A stretch of DNA of 64,000 bases from Fructilactobacillus myrtifloralis. GTDB taxonomy: Bacteria; Bacillota; Bacilli; Lactobacillales; Lactobacillaceae. Below the pieces are notes generated by a model. It was given only the letters and a program-made list of their open reading frames with translations. It made no database searches and was not told where the DNA came from. Shown here piece after piece: positions 33,781-42,529 of this stretch. Numbering within the stretch: position 1 is the first letter of the stretch; each line of letters begins with the position of its first letter. The stretch spans positions 744,001 to 808,000 of the forward strand of contig NZ_CP097116.1 of the NCBI RefSeq assembly GCF_024029335.1, read 5' to 3'. The position numbers and the translations under genes were made by a program.

Positions 33781-33809
33781 TTGATAATTAATCTTAACTA
33801 CATTATACA
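33781..33809 (+). promoter_or_regulatory. Promoter of the merR/GyrI-like gene
   Basis: TTGATA (33781-33786), 17-base spacer and TATACA (33804-33809), 35 bases before the start codon. Confidence 0.55.
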
Positions 33810-33843
33810 GTGTCCCGTTACGTTACAGTCAAAAGGATGGCTC

Positions 33844-34653
33844 ATGCTAAAAATCAGTGCAATGGCAAAATTAGCCCATACGACCCGCCGAACCCTCATC
33901 TTTTATGATGAAAAGGGGATTTTCAAACCGCACCATCGTGACCAAAATGGTTACCGTTATTACGCCTACAACCAACTCTATGATTTAACTTTCATTCTTG
34001 GGTTACGCAAGTTAGGAGTTTCTCTAAGTGACATCCAAGCCATTAGAAACACCGACCAGCAAGCGCTCGCTGCCGATAAATTAATTGGAATCCAGACCCA
34101 AATTAACCGTAAAATAACTGAATTAACTGAGATTCAAACCATCATCAATAATCGATTGCAGCAAACTAAGCGGCCCCCAATTCCTCTATATCAGCCCGTC
34201 CTTCGCAATGATCCTGCAATGGCCTTTTGGTGTTCTCGCCAATCCGTTAATTGTACTGAGGAGGAAGTTGCCCAGCTCTTCTCTGAATTTTATCAACAAT
34301 TTCCGCAATTAGCAGCGCTGGATACGAACCAATCTGGGTTTTTAACTACGTTAGGAGTCAATAATCCAGCTGGCTATGCAACAGCTTCATTTCGAATCAT
34401 CCGAGAAGTTAATCACCAACCAAATGAACTCTTGATTCCGGTCATTAATAAACCCGCGGGGTTATTCGTTGGGATTCACGTTGAAAACACCCTAGCCGGC
34501 ATTCACCGGGGCCTCGTAGCACTCAAAGCGTTTTGTCAGCGGAAAAAAATTTCAACCGAGGATTATCTGTGGCAAATTAACGATGATAACCAGTTCGTTA
34601 GTAACGGGGCCTCGCGTTGTGGTTGGTTGGAATTTAGAGTTGTTAACCACTAA
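33844..34653 (+). CDS. MerR family regulator with GyrI-like effector domain
   Basis: 269-residue regulator with an N-terminal MerR helix-turn-helix (ISAMAKLAHTTRRTLIFYDEKGIFKPHHRD), a coiled-coil linker (about 80-120) and a C-terminal GyrI/SOUL-like ligand-binding domain (about 125-269), like BmrR-type multidrug sensors. The ATG at 33844 has AAAGGA six to seven bases upstream; the longer frame would overlap its own promoter. No transporter gene is directly attached. It is not related in sequence to the two MerR genes 4 kb upstream beyond the DNA-binding domain. Confidence 0.82.
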   Translation: MLKISAMAKLAHTTRRTLIFYDEKGIFKPHHRDQNGYRYYAYNQLYDLTFILGLRKLGVSLSDIQAIRNTDQQALAADKLIGIQTQINRKITELTEIQTIINNRLQQTKRPPIPLYQPVLRNDPAMAFWCSRQSVNCTEEEVAQLFSEFYQQFPQLAALDTNQSGFLTTLGVNNPAGYATASFRIIREVNHQPNELLIPVINKPAGLFVGIHVENTLAGIHRGLVALKAFCQRKKISTEDYLWQINDDNQFVSNGASRCGWLEFRVVNH

Positions 34654-34684
34654 CATGCACAGTGCCAGCCCGTAACCATTCAGT

Positions 34685-34725
34685 AAAAAAGGACGGTAGT
34701 AAGCAACCTTACTGCCGTCCTTTTT
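34685..34725. terminator. Bidirectional terminator
   Basis: AAAAAGGACGGTAGTAAG pairs with CTTACTGCCGTCCTTTTT between the convergent merR and aroK genes; it ends the aromatic operon on the minus strand. Confidence 0.9.
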
Positions 34726-34750
34726 ACATTGCTACTTTAACCTATCTCCA

Positions 34751-35251
34751 TTAGCCCAGTTGATACTTAGTTAGAATCTCATCCACAATCAGATCCGGCG
34801 ACTGATTCGCATCCACAATCAAATCTGCGCACCGTTGGTAGTTGGCTTGCCGCGCGACTTTCAGGGCCGCCAGTTTGGCAAGGTCGAGCTGCTTTGCCAG
34901 CGGACGCTGTTCATCCGCCTTAACCCGTTCGTACGCTGTTTCCGGGGCAATTTCCAGTAAAACTACGGGCGCGGGCTGCCGGTGTAAGAGAGACCGGTTC
35001 TGCGCTTGAGTAGGGACTCCTCCGCCCGTTGCTAAAATCCCAGGCTGGGAGATTTGTTGGGCTAACGCCTGCGTTTCTAAGCGCCGAAACCCCGCTTCGC
35101 CCTGCTCCGCAAAAATAGTAGCAATCGATTGCTCGGCGGTAGTCACGATCACCTGATCGAGATCGGTCACGGGAAGCCCCAACCGTTGTCCCAAGCGCCG
35201 ACTAATCGTAGTCTTTCCGCTCCCCATAAACCCAATCAAAATCAAGTCCAT
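34751..35251 (-). CDS. aroK: Shikimate kinase
   Basis: 166-residue kinase that phosphorylates shikimate with ATP, fifth step of the shikimate pathway. Walker A GFMGSGKTT (residues 7-15), shikimate-binding Asp in LPVTDLDQ, Arg in EAGFRRLE and the GGG loop (ATGGGVP) are all present, followed by the lid RPLAKQ. It is the last gene of the aromatic operon, one base after tyrA. Downstream is a shared terminator. Confidence 0.93.
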   Translation of the reverse strand: MDLILIGFMGSGKTTISRRLGQRLGLPVTDLDQVIVTTAEQSIATIFAEQGEAGFRRLETQALAQQISQPGILATGGGVPTQAQNRSLLHRQPAPVVLLEIAPETAYERVKADEQRPLAKQLDLAKLAALKVARQANYQRCADLIVDANQSPDLIVDEILTKYQLG

Positions 35252-35252
35252 C

Positions 35253-36347
35253 TTAATCCCTCCTCACGATGTGATAGTCAGGTGCTAACCACGTTGCCGC
35301 TGCCTGTGCATCCTGTGCGGTACTAAACGTCAGTTGTAAAATCCCGTTAACTTCCTCGCGCACTTCTAAAATCTGGATGTTCACGAGGTTTAAATGCTGC
35401 TCAGCCAGTAACGTCGTGATGTGCGCCAACGTCCCCGGCTGATCCGGAATGTCTAAGAACAGATCATAAAAGCCCGCTCCCCGGTTATCATCATGCTGCT
35501 CCAACTGCTGACGACTTTGTTGTGCGCGTTGAAAGTAGGCCAGCAACGCGTCTCCGTCCTGATCATCAATGGCGGTTTTAATGCGTTGCAACGTTTCCAT
35601 GTAAGTAGCTACCTGCGCGCTCACAACCGGACCGTTATTCAACAAAATTGACTGCCACATCGTCGGATCCGCGGCGGCAATTCGCGTCATTGACTTAAAG
35701 CCCCCCGCGGCCACCCGTAGTCCGAGTGGATCGGATTGTAAAGCTTGCTGGGCCTGGTTCACCAGCCCGGCGGCTAACACATGGGGTAAGTGGCTCACCT
35801 GCCCGACTAGGTAATCATGCCGGGCGGGGGTAATCGTAACGAATTTAGCCCGAGTGGCGGCTAACAAGTGCTGTAATTGTTGCGCCGCGCTACGTTCTGC
35901 GTTTGTTTGGGGCGTCTGAAAGTAAAAGGCATTCTCAAACAGATCCGCTCGGCCCGCTCGTACACCGGTTTTGTGGGAGCCCGCCATCGGATGACCGCCG
36001 ACAAAGACCGCCGGAGTCGCAGCCAGTGCCTGACTAGCCGCGACGATACTCTGTTTGGTACTCCCCACGTCGGTTACAATCGTGCCGGGCTTTAACGACC
36101 GGTGGGCTAACTCGGTTAACGTCTGTTTAATCTGGTCAACCGGAGTAGCAAGGATAATCACATCCGCTTGGTTAACTAGGTCTAAACCCTGACTGACCTT
36201 ATCCACTAACTGATGCGTCTGCGCATATTCCAGTTGGGTTGGATTCTGATCACTTCCAATGATGGTCACGGGCGCGGGTCCCTGCTTCAAAGCCCGTGCT
36301 AACGAACTCCCTAACAACCCAAAGCCGTGAATCAAAACCGTTGTCAT
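35253..36347 (-). CDS. tyrA: Prephenate dehydrogenase with C-terminal ACT domain
   Basis: 364-residue NAD-dependent enzyme that turns prephenate into 4-hydroxyphenylpyruvate for tyrosine. N-terminal cofactor loop GFGLLGSSLA (residues 8-17), VTDVGSTKQ, the substrate motif GGHPMAGSHKTGVRAG and a C-terminal ACT domain (about residues 295-364: DIPDQPGTLAHITTLL) for feedback by tyrosine. The start codon overlaps the aroA stop, showing coupling. Eighth gene of the operon. Confidence 0.93.
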   Translation of the reverse strand: MTTVLIHGFGLLGSSLARALKQGPAPVTIIGSDQNPTQLEYAQTHQLVDKVSQGLDLVNQADVIILATPVDQIKQTLTELAHRSLKPGTIVTDVGSTKQSIVAASQALAATPAVFVGGHPMAGSHKTGVRAGRADLFENAFYFQTPQTNAERSAAQQLQHLLAATRAKFVTITPARHDYLVGQVSHLPHVLAAGLVNQAQQALQSDPLGLRVAAGGFKSMTRIAAADPTMWQSILLNNGPVVSAQVATYMETLQRIKTAIDDQDGDALLAYFQRAQQSRQQLEQHDDNRGAGFYDLFLDIPDQPGTLAHITTLLAEQHLNLVNIQILEVREEVNGILQLTFSTAQDAQAAATWLAPDYHIVRRD

Positions 36348-37645
36348 TAGCTGCCCTCCCGTAAGTGCTCCAAATCGGTGAAAAACTGTGGATAGGAAAC
36401 GGCCACGGCGCTTTCGTTCTGCAAGGTCAACGGTGTCTGACTTCGCAACGCGGCGATGGCTAACATCATGCCAATGCGATGGTCACCGTGGCTATCCAAC
36501 TGGGTGGTCTGGGGCTGCCATTCTGGTCGACCTGTGATGGCCAATCCATCTGGATACTCGGACACCGTGACCCCCAGCTTTTCTAGTTCCGTTTTTAACA
36601 CCGCAATCCGATCGGTTTCTTTCACCCGCAACTCGGCCGCACCCCGAATCGTACTGGTTCCATTCGCCGTGGCGGCCAGGAGGGCTACTAACGGTAATTC
36701 ATCAATGACAGCTGGAATCTCTGAGGCCGTCAGGTGGATCGGCCGTAATTGCTGGCTCCGCACGATTAAATCACCCCGGGGTTCGCCCGCACTCGTCATT
36801 GGTTGGACGGTGACATCCGCACCCATCTCCGTCAGCACGCGCAAAATTCCGGTCCGCGTCGGATTTAAATTAACGTTGGTCAGGCGAATTTCAGAATTAG
36901 GCACAATCGTAGCCGCCACCAAAAAGAAAGCCGCGGAAGACAAATCACCAGGCACCACCACGGTCTGCCCCGTGAGCTGGGGATGCGGCTGTAAGGTGAT
37001 TGTCCGGTGATCAGCAGCTGTGGTGACCTCTGCGCCAAACTGGCGCAACATGATTTCCGTATGATCACGGGTTGGCAGTTTTTCAACCACCACCGTCGGT
37101 TCAGGAGCCGTTAACCCGGCTAGTAACACCGCACTCTTAACCTGCGCACTCGCCACGGCTAACCTAACCGTTCCGCCATGCACTGGTCCCCCGTGTACAT
37201 GGGCCGGTAGCGTTCCCGCCTCGGTTAGATCAATCGTCACTCCCAGTTCTGCCAGGGGAGTCGTAACCCGTTGCATCGGTCGCTGCTGTAGAGATGCATC
37301 TCCGACCAGCGTACTGGTAAACGGAGCACCACTTAATAGACCCATCAAGAGCCGGGTCGTCGTCCCAGAATTGCCCATCTCCAAAGGGGCTGTGGGCGCC
37401 GTAAAATGTTGCGCGCCGCCTTGGCCCTGCACCGTAACCTGGGTTCCCTGCCGTTCAATGATAACGCCCACGTCCCGCAAGGCTTGTAACGTGTGCAGGC
37501 AGTCCGCTCCGGGTAACCAGTGTTCAATCGTAGTGGTTCCGGTCGCCACCGCTCCGAGCATTAGGGCGCGGTGCGAAATACTCTTATCGCCTGGTACCTC
37601 CAGTTGACCGTGGAGACCGTGTGGCGCTGATTCTAACTTTCGCAT
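36347..37645 (-). CDS. aroA: 3-phosphoshikimate 1-carboxyvinyltransferase (EPSP synthase)
   Basis: 432-residue enzyme joining shikimate-3-phosphate and phosphoenolpyruvate. It shows GDKSISHRALML (near residue 20), the GNSGTTTRLL motif (about 92-101), the RVKETDRI motif and GDHRIGM near the C-terminus. The PEP-site motif is Gly-Asn-Ser-Gly-Thr rather than the usual class I Gly-Asn-Ala-Gly, a feature seen in class II enzymes of Gram-positive bacteria. It overlaps the end of the prephenate-dehydratase-like gene by 13 bases. Confidence 0.93.
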   Translation of the reverse strand: MRKLESAPHGLHGQLEVPGDKSISHRALMLGAVATGTTTIEHWLPGADCLHTLQALRDVGVIIERQGTQVTVQGQGGAQHFTAPTAPLEMGNSGTTTRLLMGLLSGAPFTSTLVGDASLQQRPMQRVTTPLAELGVTIDLTEAGTLPAHVHGGPVHGGTVRLAVASAQVKSAVLLAGLTAPEPTVVVEKLPTRDHTEIMLRQFGAEVTTAADHRTITLQPHPQLTGQTVVVPGDLSSAAFFLVAATIVPNSEIRLTNVNLNPTRTGILRVLTEMGADVTVQPMTSAGEPRGDLIVRSQQLRPIHLTASEIPAVIDELPLVALLAATANGTSTIRGAAELRVKETDRIAVLKTELEKLGVTVSEYPDGLAITGRPEWQPQTTQLDSHGDHRIGMMLAIAALRSQTPLTLQNESAVAVSYPQFFTDLEHLREGS

Positions 37646-38181
37646 GTTTCATCCTCCTGTACCTGATAAACCGTCCAGACCATGTCAACCTGCCATCGTT
37701 TCAGTACGGTTTCAGCTGGCTGTAGGTTAGCCTGGTTAGTAACGCAAAATTCTCCATCCCGTTGATACGCCTGATACGCGGCCCACTTACTGGGGGCATA
37801 GCGAAACTGGGTCTTCGCTGGCAACCTGTGCTGGACCACCTCCGCGGTAGCGGGATGCAGATCTACAATCCCGGTGTGGCGCTGACTGTGGACTAACACC
37901 AACGGATCGAGCGGATGGGTAAAAACATCAACGAGCTGCCACCGCTCTAGATACCGGTAGTGGAGCGTCCCCCAGTCGGTTCCATCCGCCAATTGGAGCG
38001 CTGCGGGCAGGAGTATCTGTGCGCCCGGATCCTGCTCAACCGCCTGCAGCACGGCGGGAAAACTCGGATGCAATTGCAATTGCCAGTCAACGTCTGGATG
38101 CCGGCGTTCATAAACTAGGGCCGCCCGGTAACAATCCGTGGATTGCGGTCCCAAGGTATGCAATGTTTTCGTCGGTTGCAT
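37633..38181 (-). CDS. Prephenate dehydratase-like (PDT/BacA-like) protein
   Basis: 182-residue protein that begins TLGPQSTDCYRAAL, matching the start of prephenate dehydratase and prephenate decarboxylase (BacA) proteins (TLGP-x-G/S-T-x-S). LLPAALQLADGTDWG and LDPLVLVHSQ also resemble the BacA-like group. It has no ACT domain (full PheA is about 280 residues) and the usual Thr-Ser-x-x-Phe dehydratase signature is not visible. It may make phenylpyruvate, may act as a decarboxylase, or may be a degraded PheA. Embedded between aroC and aroA with overlapping or adjoining ends. Confidence 0.6.
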   Translation of the reverse strand: MQPTKTLHTLGPQSTDCYRAALVYERRHPDVDWQLQLHPSFPAVLQAVEQDPGAQILLPAALQLADGTDWGTLHYRYLERWQLVDVFTHPLDPLVLVHSQRHTGIVDLHPATAEVVQHRLPAKTQFRYAPSKWAAYQAYQRDGEFCVTNQANLQPAETVLKRWQVDMVWTVYQVQEDETCES

Positions 38182-38182
38182 G

Positions 38183-39352
38183 TTAATAGTCCGCCAACTC
38201 TTGACGATAGGCGGCTACTTGTTCCTGTAACCGGCCAAGGCTACTACCGTCAAAGGTATCCGTGATAACCTTAGCTAACTCAATGGCCACCACACTTTCG
38301 ATGACCAAGGACGCTGGAACAATCGCGGTCGTATCAGAACGCTCCACGTTCGCTTTTTTCGCTTCCTTGGTATTCACATCTGCCGTTGGCAACGGTTTAT
38401 ACAGGGTTGGAATTGGCTTCATGGCGGCGTTTACAATGATGGGCATCCCGTTCGTCATGCCACCCTCAAAGCCACCGAGGTGGTCACTCGCTCGTGACCA
38501 GTGGTTAGTTTCGTCCCAATTAATTGGATCCATGACCTGACTCCCAAAGCTTTGGGCGGCAGTGAACCCAGCCCCGATGCTAACTCCCTTCATGGCGTTC
38601 ACCCCCATCACGGCGGCCGCTAACTTTGCATCTAACTTGGTATCCCAGTTAACGTAACTTCCGAGTCCTGCTGGCACGTTTTCCGCGATTACCCGAATGA
38701 TGCCACCGACGGTATCGCCATCTCGCTTTGTTTGATCAATGAGGTCATGTACCGCACTCACTTCCGTCTGGTCCACCATCCGGAGGTCATTTTCCTGAAT
38801 CGCGCTGGTAATCCGAGCAACATCATGCGTGGGGACCGCCGTCCCACCAATGGGACCGACTTGGGTCACAAACCCAACTAGATCAATCCCTAACTGCCGT
38901 AGCAGTTGCTTACAGATGTTTCCAATCGCGACCCGCATCGCAGTTTCGCGCGCCGATGAGCGTTCCAAGACATTCCGCAGATCGCGGTACCGATACTTCA
39001 TTCCTCCAACTAAGTCGGCATGCCCAGGCCGGGGCCGTTCCACCTTTCGCAGGGTATTTTGGGGCGTTGCTGCTGCAGTTGGGTCCATAATCTGACTCCA
39101 ATGAGCGTGATCCCGGTTTTGAATGACCAGGGCAATCGGGCTGCCGAGCGTAATGCGATGGCGCACGCCACCGACAATTTGCACTTGATCGTGTTCAATC
39201 TTTTGCCGGTTCCCCCGTCCATAACCTCCCTGACGGGCGGCTAAGGCGGCGTTAATTTCTGCAATGTCTAATTCTAAACCGGCCGGAACGCCAGTGACGA
39301 TCCCAGTTAACTGGGGACCGTGTGATTCTCCTGCTGTAACGTAATTAAGCAT
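38183..39352 (-). CDS. aroC: Chorismate synthase
   Basis: 389-residue FMN-dependent enzyme making chorismate from EPSP, the branch point of aromatic synthesis. Family motifs GESHGPQLTGIVTGVPAG (near residue 8), RQGGYGRGNRQKIE, the active-site block RSSARETAMRVA and FEGGMTNGMPI are intact. The start overlaps the chorismate mutase gene by eight bases. Needs reduced FMN; the reductase is not encoded nearby. Confidence 0.95.
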   Translation of the reverse strand: MLNYVTAGESHGPQLTGIVTGVPAGLELDIAEINAALAARQGGYGRGNRQKIEHDQVQIVGGVRHRITLGSPIALVIQNRDHAHWSQIMDPTAAATPQNTLRKVERPRPGHADLVGGMKYRYRDLRNVLERSSARETAMRVAIGNICKQLLRQLGIDLVGFVTQVGPIGGTAVPTHDVARITSAIQENDLRMVDQTEVSAVHDLIDQTKRDGDTVGGIIRVIAENVPAGLGSYVNWDTKLDAKLAAAVMGVNAMKGVSIGAGFTAAQSFGSQVMDPINWDETNHWSRASDHLGGFEGGMTNGMPIIVNAAMKPIPTLYKPLPTADVNTKEAKKANVERSDTTAIVPASLVIESVVAIELAKVITDTFDGSSLGRLQEQVAAYRQELADY

Positions 39353-39632
39353 GGTTATCCTCCTTGATTGTGTGCTTTTCCCATTTTTTGGTCGTGTTCA
39401 TCAATGCCTGATAAATTTCTAAGATCGCGCTCTGTTCCGCTTGATCAGCAACTGCCTCCTGAACTTGCCGTAATACAGCTTGTTCTCGCGTAGGATCAAA
39501 AATCGGCCATCCGTGGTGCTGTTTGATTGCCGCAATCTGCTGGGCCGTTGTTAGTCGTTTAACCAGTAATGGAATTAACTGAGCATCAATGGCTTGCATC
39601 TCTTGGCGTGCTGTTTGCAGTGATTCTGACAT
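39345..39632 (-). CDS. Chorismate mutase, AroQ class
   Basis: 95-residue all-helical chorismate mutase that makes prephenate from chorismate. The first helix has the pattern RQEMQAIDAQLIPLLVKRLTTAQQI with active-site Arg and Lys, then IAAIK and REQAVLRQV as in other AroQ proteins. It is a free-standing domain, as in related lactobacilli, not fused to PheA or AroF. It feeds the tyrA and dehydratase-like products encoded downstream. Confidence 0.88.
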   Translation of the reverse strand: MSESLQTARQEMQAIDAQLIPLLVKRLTTAQQIAAIKQHHGWPIFDPTREQAVLRQVQEAVADQAEQSAILEIYQALMNTTKKWEKHTIKEDNHA

Positions 39633-39645
39633 CCCACTTCCTCCT

Positions 39646-40407
39646 TTAGTTTACTTTTGTGTTCGAACCGCCAAACGTTTCCAATAACTCACGCACCGTT
39701 GTTACCGAGAGTTGCCCCGGCGCTGACTGCTGTTTTCCGGTGGCAAAGGTGATTGCTGAGCCAAATAAATTCCCAGTAACCCGGGTGAGCTTTCCTAAAT
39801 CACCCATGGCCATTGTCACTAGCGGACAGCCCAGTGTCTGCCGGGCCTCATCGGTGGCCGCTAACAATGTAAGAACATCCGCTGCTGTGTGGGGCATCGT
39901 AGCCATTTTCACAACATCTACTCCGCTAGCTGCCATTGCTTGTAAAGTCTGGCGTAATTCCGTTAAAGGAGGCGTGCCCTGAAAATGGTGTTGACTAAGA
40001 ACCAGCGGACACTGACTTTGTTGTAAGCGTTGCAATGAGGATGGTGAAATCGTGTTCCATTCCACGTCTACTGCTTGAACCCACGAAGCTTGAACGAGAC
40101 GCTGCAATAAGCGCTGGTAAGCGTCTGCCTCCAGAGTCCCAGCTCCACCTTCGGCAACCGTACGGTAAGTCACCAGTAATGGAAGCGGTGCCACCTCCTG
40201 TTGTAGCCGCAACCCCCAAGCATCTAACTGCTCCCAATCAGTCACTGCCTGATAACTGTCAATTCGCCACTCAATTAAATCGGGTGCCAGCGACTTTACG
40301 TACTGCGCCTGCGCCATAATTTCTGCTATCGTGGTCGCAACAATAGGGACGGCAACCTTAGTCTGCTTGCCGATCGTTACTGGACCAATCTGAACTACTT
40401 TAACCAT
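39646..40407 (-). CDS. aroD: 3-dehydroquinate dehydratase, type I
   Basis: 253-residue Schiff-base enzyme that makes 3-dehydroshikimate from 3-dehydroquinate. DLIEWRID (near residue 45) and the lysine in VDVVKMATMP (near 165) mark a class I enzyme; the catalytic His is in SQHHF. The start at 40407 has GAGGAG eight bases upstream and lies five bases after the aroE stop. The frame continues upstream without support. Confidence 0.92.
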   Translation of the reverse strand: MVKVVQIGPVTIGKQTKVAVPIVATTIAEIMAQAQYVKSLAPDLIEWRIDSYQAVTDWEQLDAWGLRLQQEVAPLPLLVTYRTVAEGGAGTLEADAYQRLLQRLVQASWVQAVDVEWNTISPSSLQRLQQSQCPLVLSQHHFQGTPPLTELRQTLQAMAASGVDVVKMATMPHTAADVLTLLAATDEARQTLGCPLVTMAMGDLGKLTRVTGNLFGSAITFATGKQQSAPGQLSVTTVRELLETFGGSNTKVN

Positions 40408-40411
40408 GTGG

Positions 40412-41287
40412 TTACTCCTCGTTAAACAATACTTGGTGTACGTGCTCAACCGGCATTTCATGGCCAGTCCATAACTTAAACGCGGCGGCGCCCTGTTCTA
40501 GCATCATTTCCAAACCATTCATTACGGTCTTAACTCCGGCTTGATGTGCAACTTGCATAAGCTTAGTAGTCCGGGGAGCATAGACGGTGTCATACACAAT
40601 TAAATCTGCCGGTAACCAGTTCGGGTCATTAATCAAACTCTGGTTCGCTAGCGGTTTCATTCCAACCCCCGTGGCATCCACTAGAATCCGTGCAGTTTGC
40701 AGTGAGCTCCGTAACTTGGCTTGCTCAGCAAGGGGATGCAGATGTGCCGTAGCGTCCGTCTGTTCGTTAATAATCTTTGTTAAGCGTTGGGCAGCTTCCC
40801 ATTGTCCATCTTGACGATTAAAAATATCAAACTCGCGTACTCCATCTAAAGCGGCTTGAATCCCAATGGCGGTTCCTGCGCCACCGGTTCCAATTAAGGT
40901 CATCTTTTGTCCGCGAATGTCTAACTTATGTTTGGCTAGGGAGCGCATAAATCCAATTCCATCGGTATTATAACCAGTGAGCACGCCATCGTCGTTCACC
41001 ACGGTATTGACCGCATTGATTAATTCCGCGGCCGGATCAATCTGATCCAATAATTCAAGGACAATTCGTTTATTTGGCATCGAAATATTGGTCCCCCGCA
41101 TCTCTAACGTTCGCACCGATTGGATGGCAGCCGGTAGGTGGGCTTGGTCCACTTCAAACGCTAGGTAAACATAATTCAAGCCCAAATCAGCAAACGCTAA
41201 ATTATGCATCGTGGGTGACATCGAATGCCGAATGGGCGTTGCCATAAGGCCAATCAAAATAGTATGTCCATCAATCTCATTTCGCAT
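40412..41287 (-). CDS. aroE: Shikimate dehydrogenase
   Basis: 291-residue NADP-dependent reductase between 3-dehydroshikimate and shikimate. Shikimate-binding PIRHSMSPTMHNLAF (near residue 15), catalytic Lys in NISMPNKR and NTDGIGF, followed by cofactor loop IGTGGAGTAIGI. Start chosen at ATG 41287 with AAAGGA eight bases upstream; the ATG three codons earlier overlaps that site. It overlaps the end of the MFS gene by 11 bases. Quinate activity of such enzymes is possible but not shown. Confidence 0.92.
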   Translation of the reverse strand: MRNEIDGHTILIGLMATPIRHSMSPTMHNLAFADLGLNYVYLAFEVDQAHLPAAIQSVRTLEMRGTNISMPNKRIVLELLDQIDPAAELINAVNTVVNDDGVLTGYNTDGIGFMRSLAKHKLDIRGQKMTLIGTGGAGTAIGIQAALDGVREFDIFNRQDGQWEAAQRLTKIINEQTDATAHLHPLAEQAKLRSSLQTARILVDATGVGMKPLANQSLINDPNWLPADLIVYDTVYAPRTTKLMQVAHQAGVKTVMNGLEMMLEQGAAAFKLWTGHEMPVEHVHQVLFNEE

Positions 41288-42464
41288 GGTTCTCATCCTT
41301 TCTCAACTTAATTGCTCCAGTGGCTCCCACAGCTAAGCAAATTCCCAACAGGGCAATCAATAGATTGGCACTAAATGCTAACTGCAAACTAGTTTTTGAT
41401 AACCACCCACTCAGCAGTGGTACCAATAGTGAAGCTAGACTTCCAAAAAAGTAAAAGGTTCCAGTTACCAATCCCCGTCGGTGGGGATAAAGGTTCATGA
41501 ACCAGGTCAATCCTAGTTGCATTACTCCACTCGCGGCACAAACTCCAAACAACCAACTCCCGATTTCAACGACCAGCGGTACCGTTCCAAAGACAACCAA
41601 CAGGAGTGCTACTAATGTCCCTAGGTTAAACCCAATCAAGAGCCATTTTTCCGATCGTTCTCGTTTCAAGTATCCATAGAGCGCTAAAACTCCAATGATG
41701 GAACCAATGCTGTAAAGCGATAATAACCAGTGGGATAAGTCCGTGGAAAAATGTAACTGTCGTTCGGCGAACAGTGTGATCCATTGGGTAAACCAAATCA
41801 TTACTGCCATCGCCGTAAATCCATATAATGCTAAACATCCCGTAGCTAACCACCGCCGACCGTGCCCCATCGTAATTTGAGTGGTAGGTTGCGTTGCCGT
41901 TCCGCTGAATGGTTGGGGAAACCGGACAAACAATAAGTTAACCATACTACCCAAAATTAACAGTGCCATTACCACAAACGTCCAGCCAAACCATAGATGA
42001 TGCTGAGCTAGGCTAGTCACAAGCAGGGGTAAAATGAATTCTCCGACCGAGATGAACGCCTTCAAAATGACTGTCCCGGCTCCGTGGCCGTCGTTAATTT
42101 CCACTAACGTCGTGTAAGTCCCTGCATCAAGTGCTGAATTACCGATTCCAGCTAACAAAGCGAGCCCGTACGCAATCACTAAATTTGTGGTAGACACCAT
42201 CCCAATTGCAAACCCAAAGTAACAGGCAAGTCCCAGGTACACAAAGTTTTTCCGGGAAAACCGGTCCGACAGCCATCCCGTTAACGGGTACGCAATCAGC
42301 CGCCCAATTCCAACTCCTGACATAACATAGGACACCACTGCGATCGTGGTTTGCCAACTGGTGGCCAAACTCGTCATGTTTTGCGCCAGGATAATCAGTG
42401 CAAAGCCGTGAATGAAATAATTAAAGTATAAACTCCAACTTAACCGCCGCTTATGAATTACCAT
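41277..42464 (-). CDS. MFS transporter, first gene of the aromatic operon
   Basis: 395-residue major facilitator with 12 predicted helices. The motif after helix 2, GWLSDRFSRKNFVYLG, is the standard loop 2-3 signature, and a second half repeat is visible around GLVTGTFYFFGS. Its first position in the operon and overlap with aroE suggest uptake or export of an aromatic precursor such as shikimate or quinate, but the specificity is inference. AAAGGAG precedes the ATG. It lies directly downstream of the attenuator terminator. Confidence 0.82.
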   Translation of the reverse strand: MVIHKRRLSWSLYFNYFIHGFALIILAQNMTSLATSWQTTIAVVSYVMSGVGIGRLIAYPLTGWLSDRFSRKNFVYLGLACYFGFAIGMVSTTNLVIAYGLALLAGIGNSALDAGTYTTLVEINDGHGAGTVILKAFISVGEFILPLLVTSLAQHHLWFGWTFVVMALLILGSMVNLLFVRFPQPFSGTATQPTTQITMGHGRRWLATGCLALYGFTAMAVMIWFTQWITLFAERQLHFSTDLSHWLLSLYSIGSIIGVLALYGYLKRERSEKWLLIGFNLGTLVALLLVVFGTVPLVVEIGSWLFGVCAASGVMQLGLTWFMNLYPHRRGLVTGTFYFFGSLASLLVPLLSGWLSKTSLQLAFSANLLIALLGICLAVGATGAIKLRKDENHAK

Positions 42465-42486
42465 AACCTACTCCTTTCAATTGCAA

Positions 42487-42529
42487 CAAAAAAAACCAGT
42501 CCGGCTAACCAACGTTAGTCTGACTGGTT
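42487..42529 (-). terminator. Attenuator terminator of the aromatic operon
   Basis: Minus strand AACCAGTCAGACTAAC pairs with GTTAGCCGGACTGGTT around a short loop, followed by nine T. It stands between the leader peptide and the first structural gene. Confidence 0.85.

Noticed and set aside
36456-37010. 184-codon open frame opposite aroA
   Set aside because: It is antisense to a well-conserved enzyme, has no ribosome binding site and its product has no protein-like pattern.
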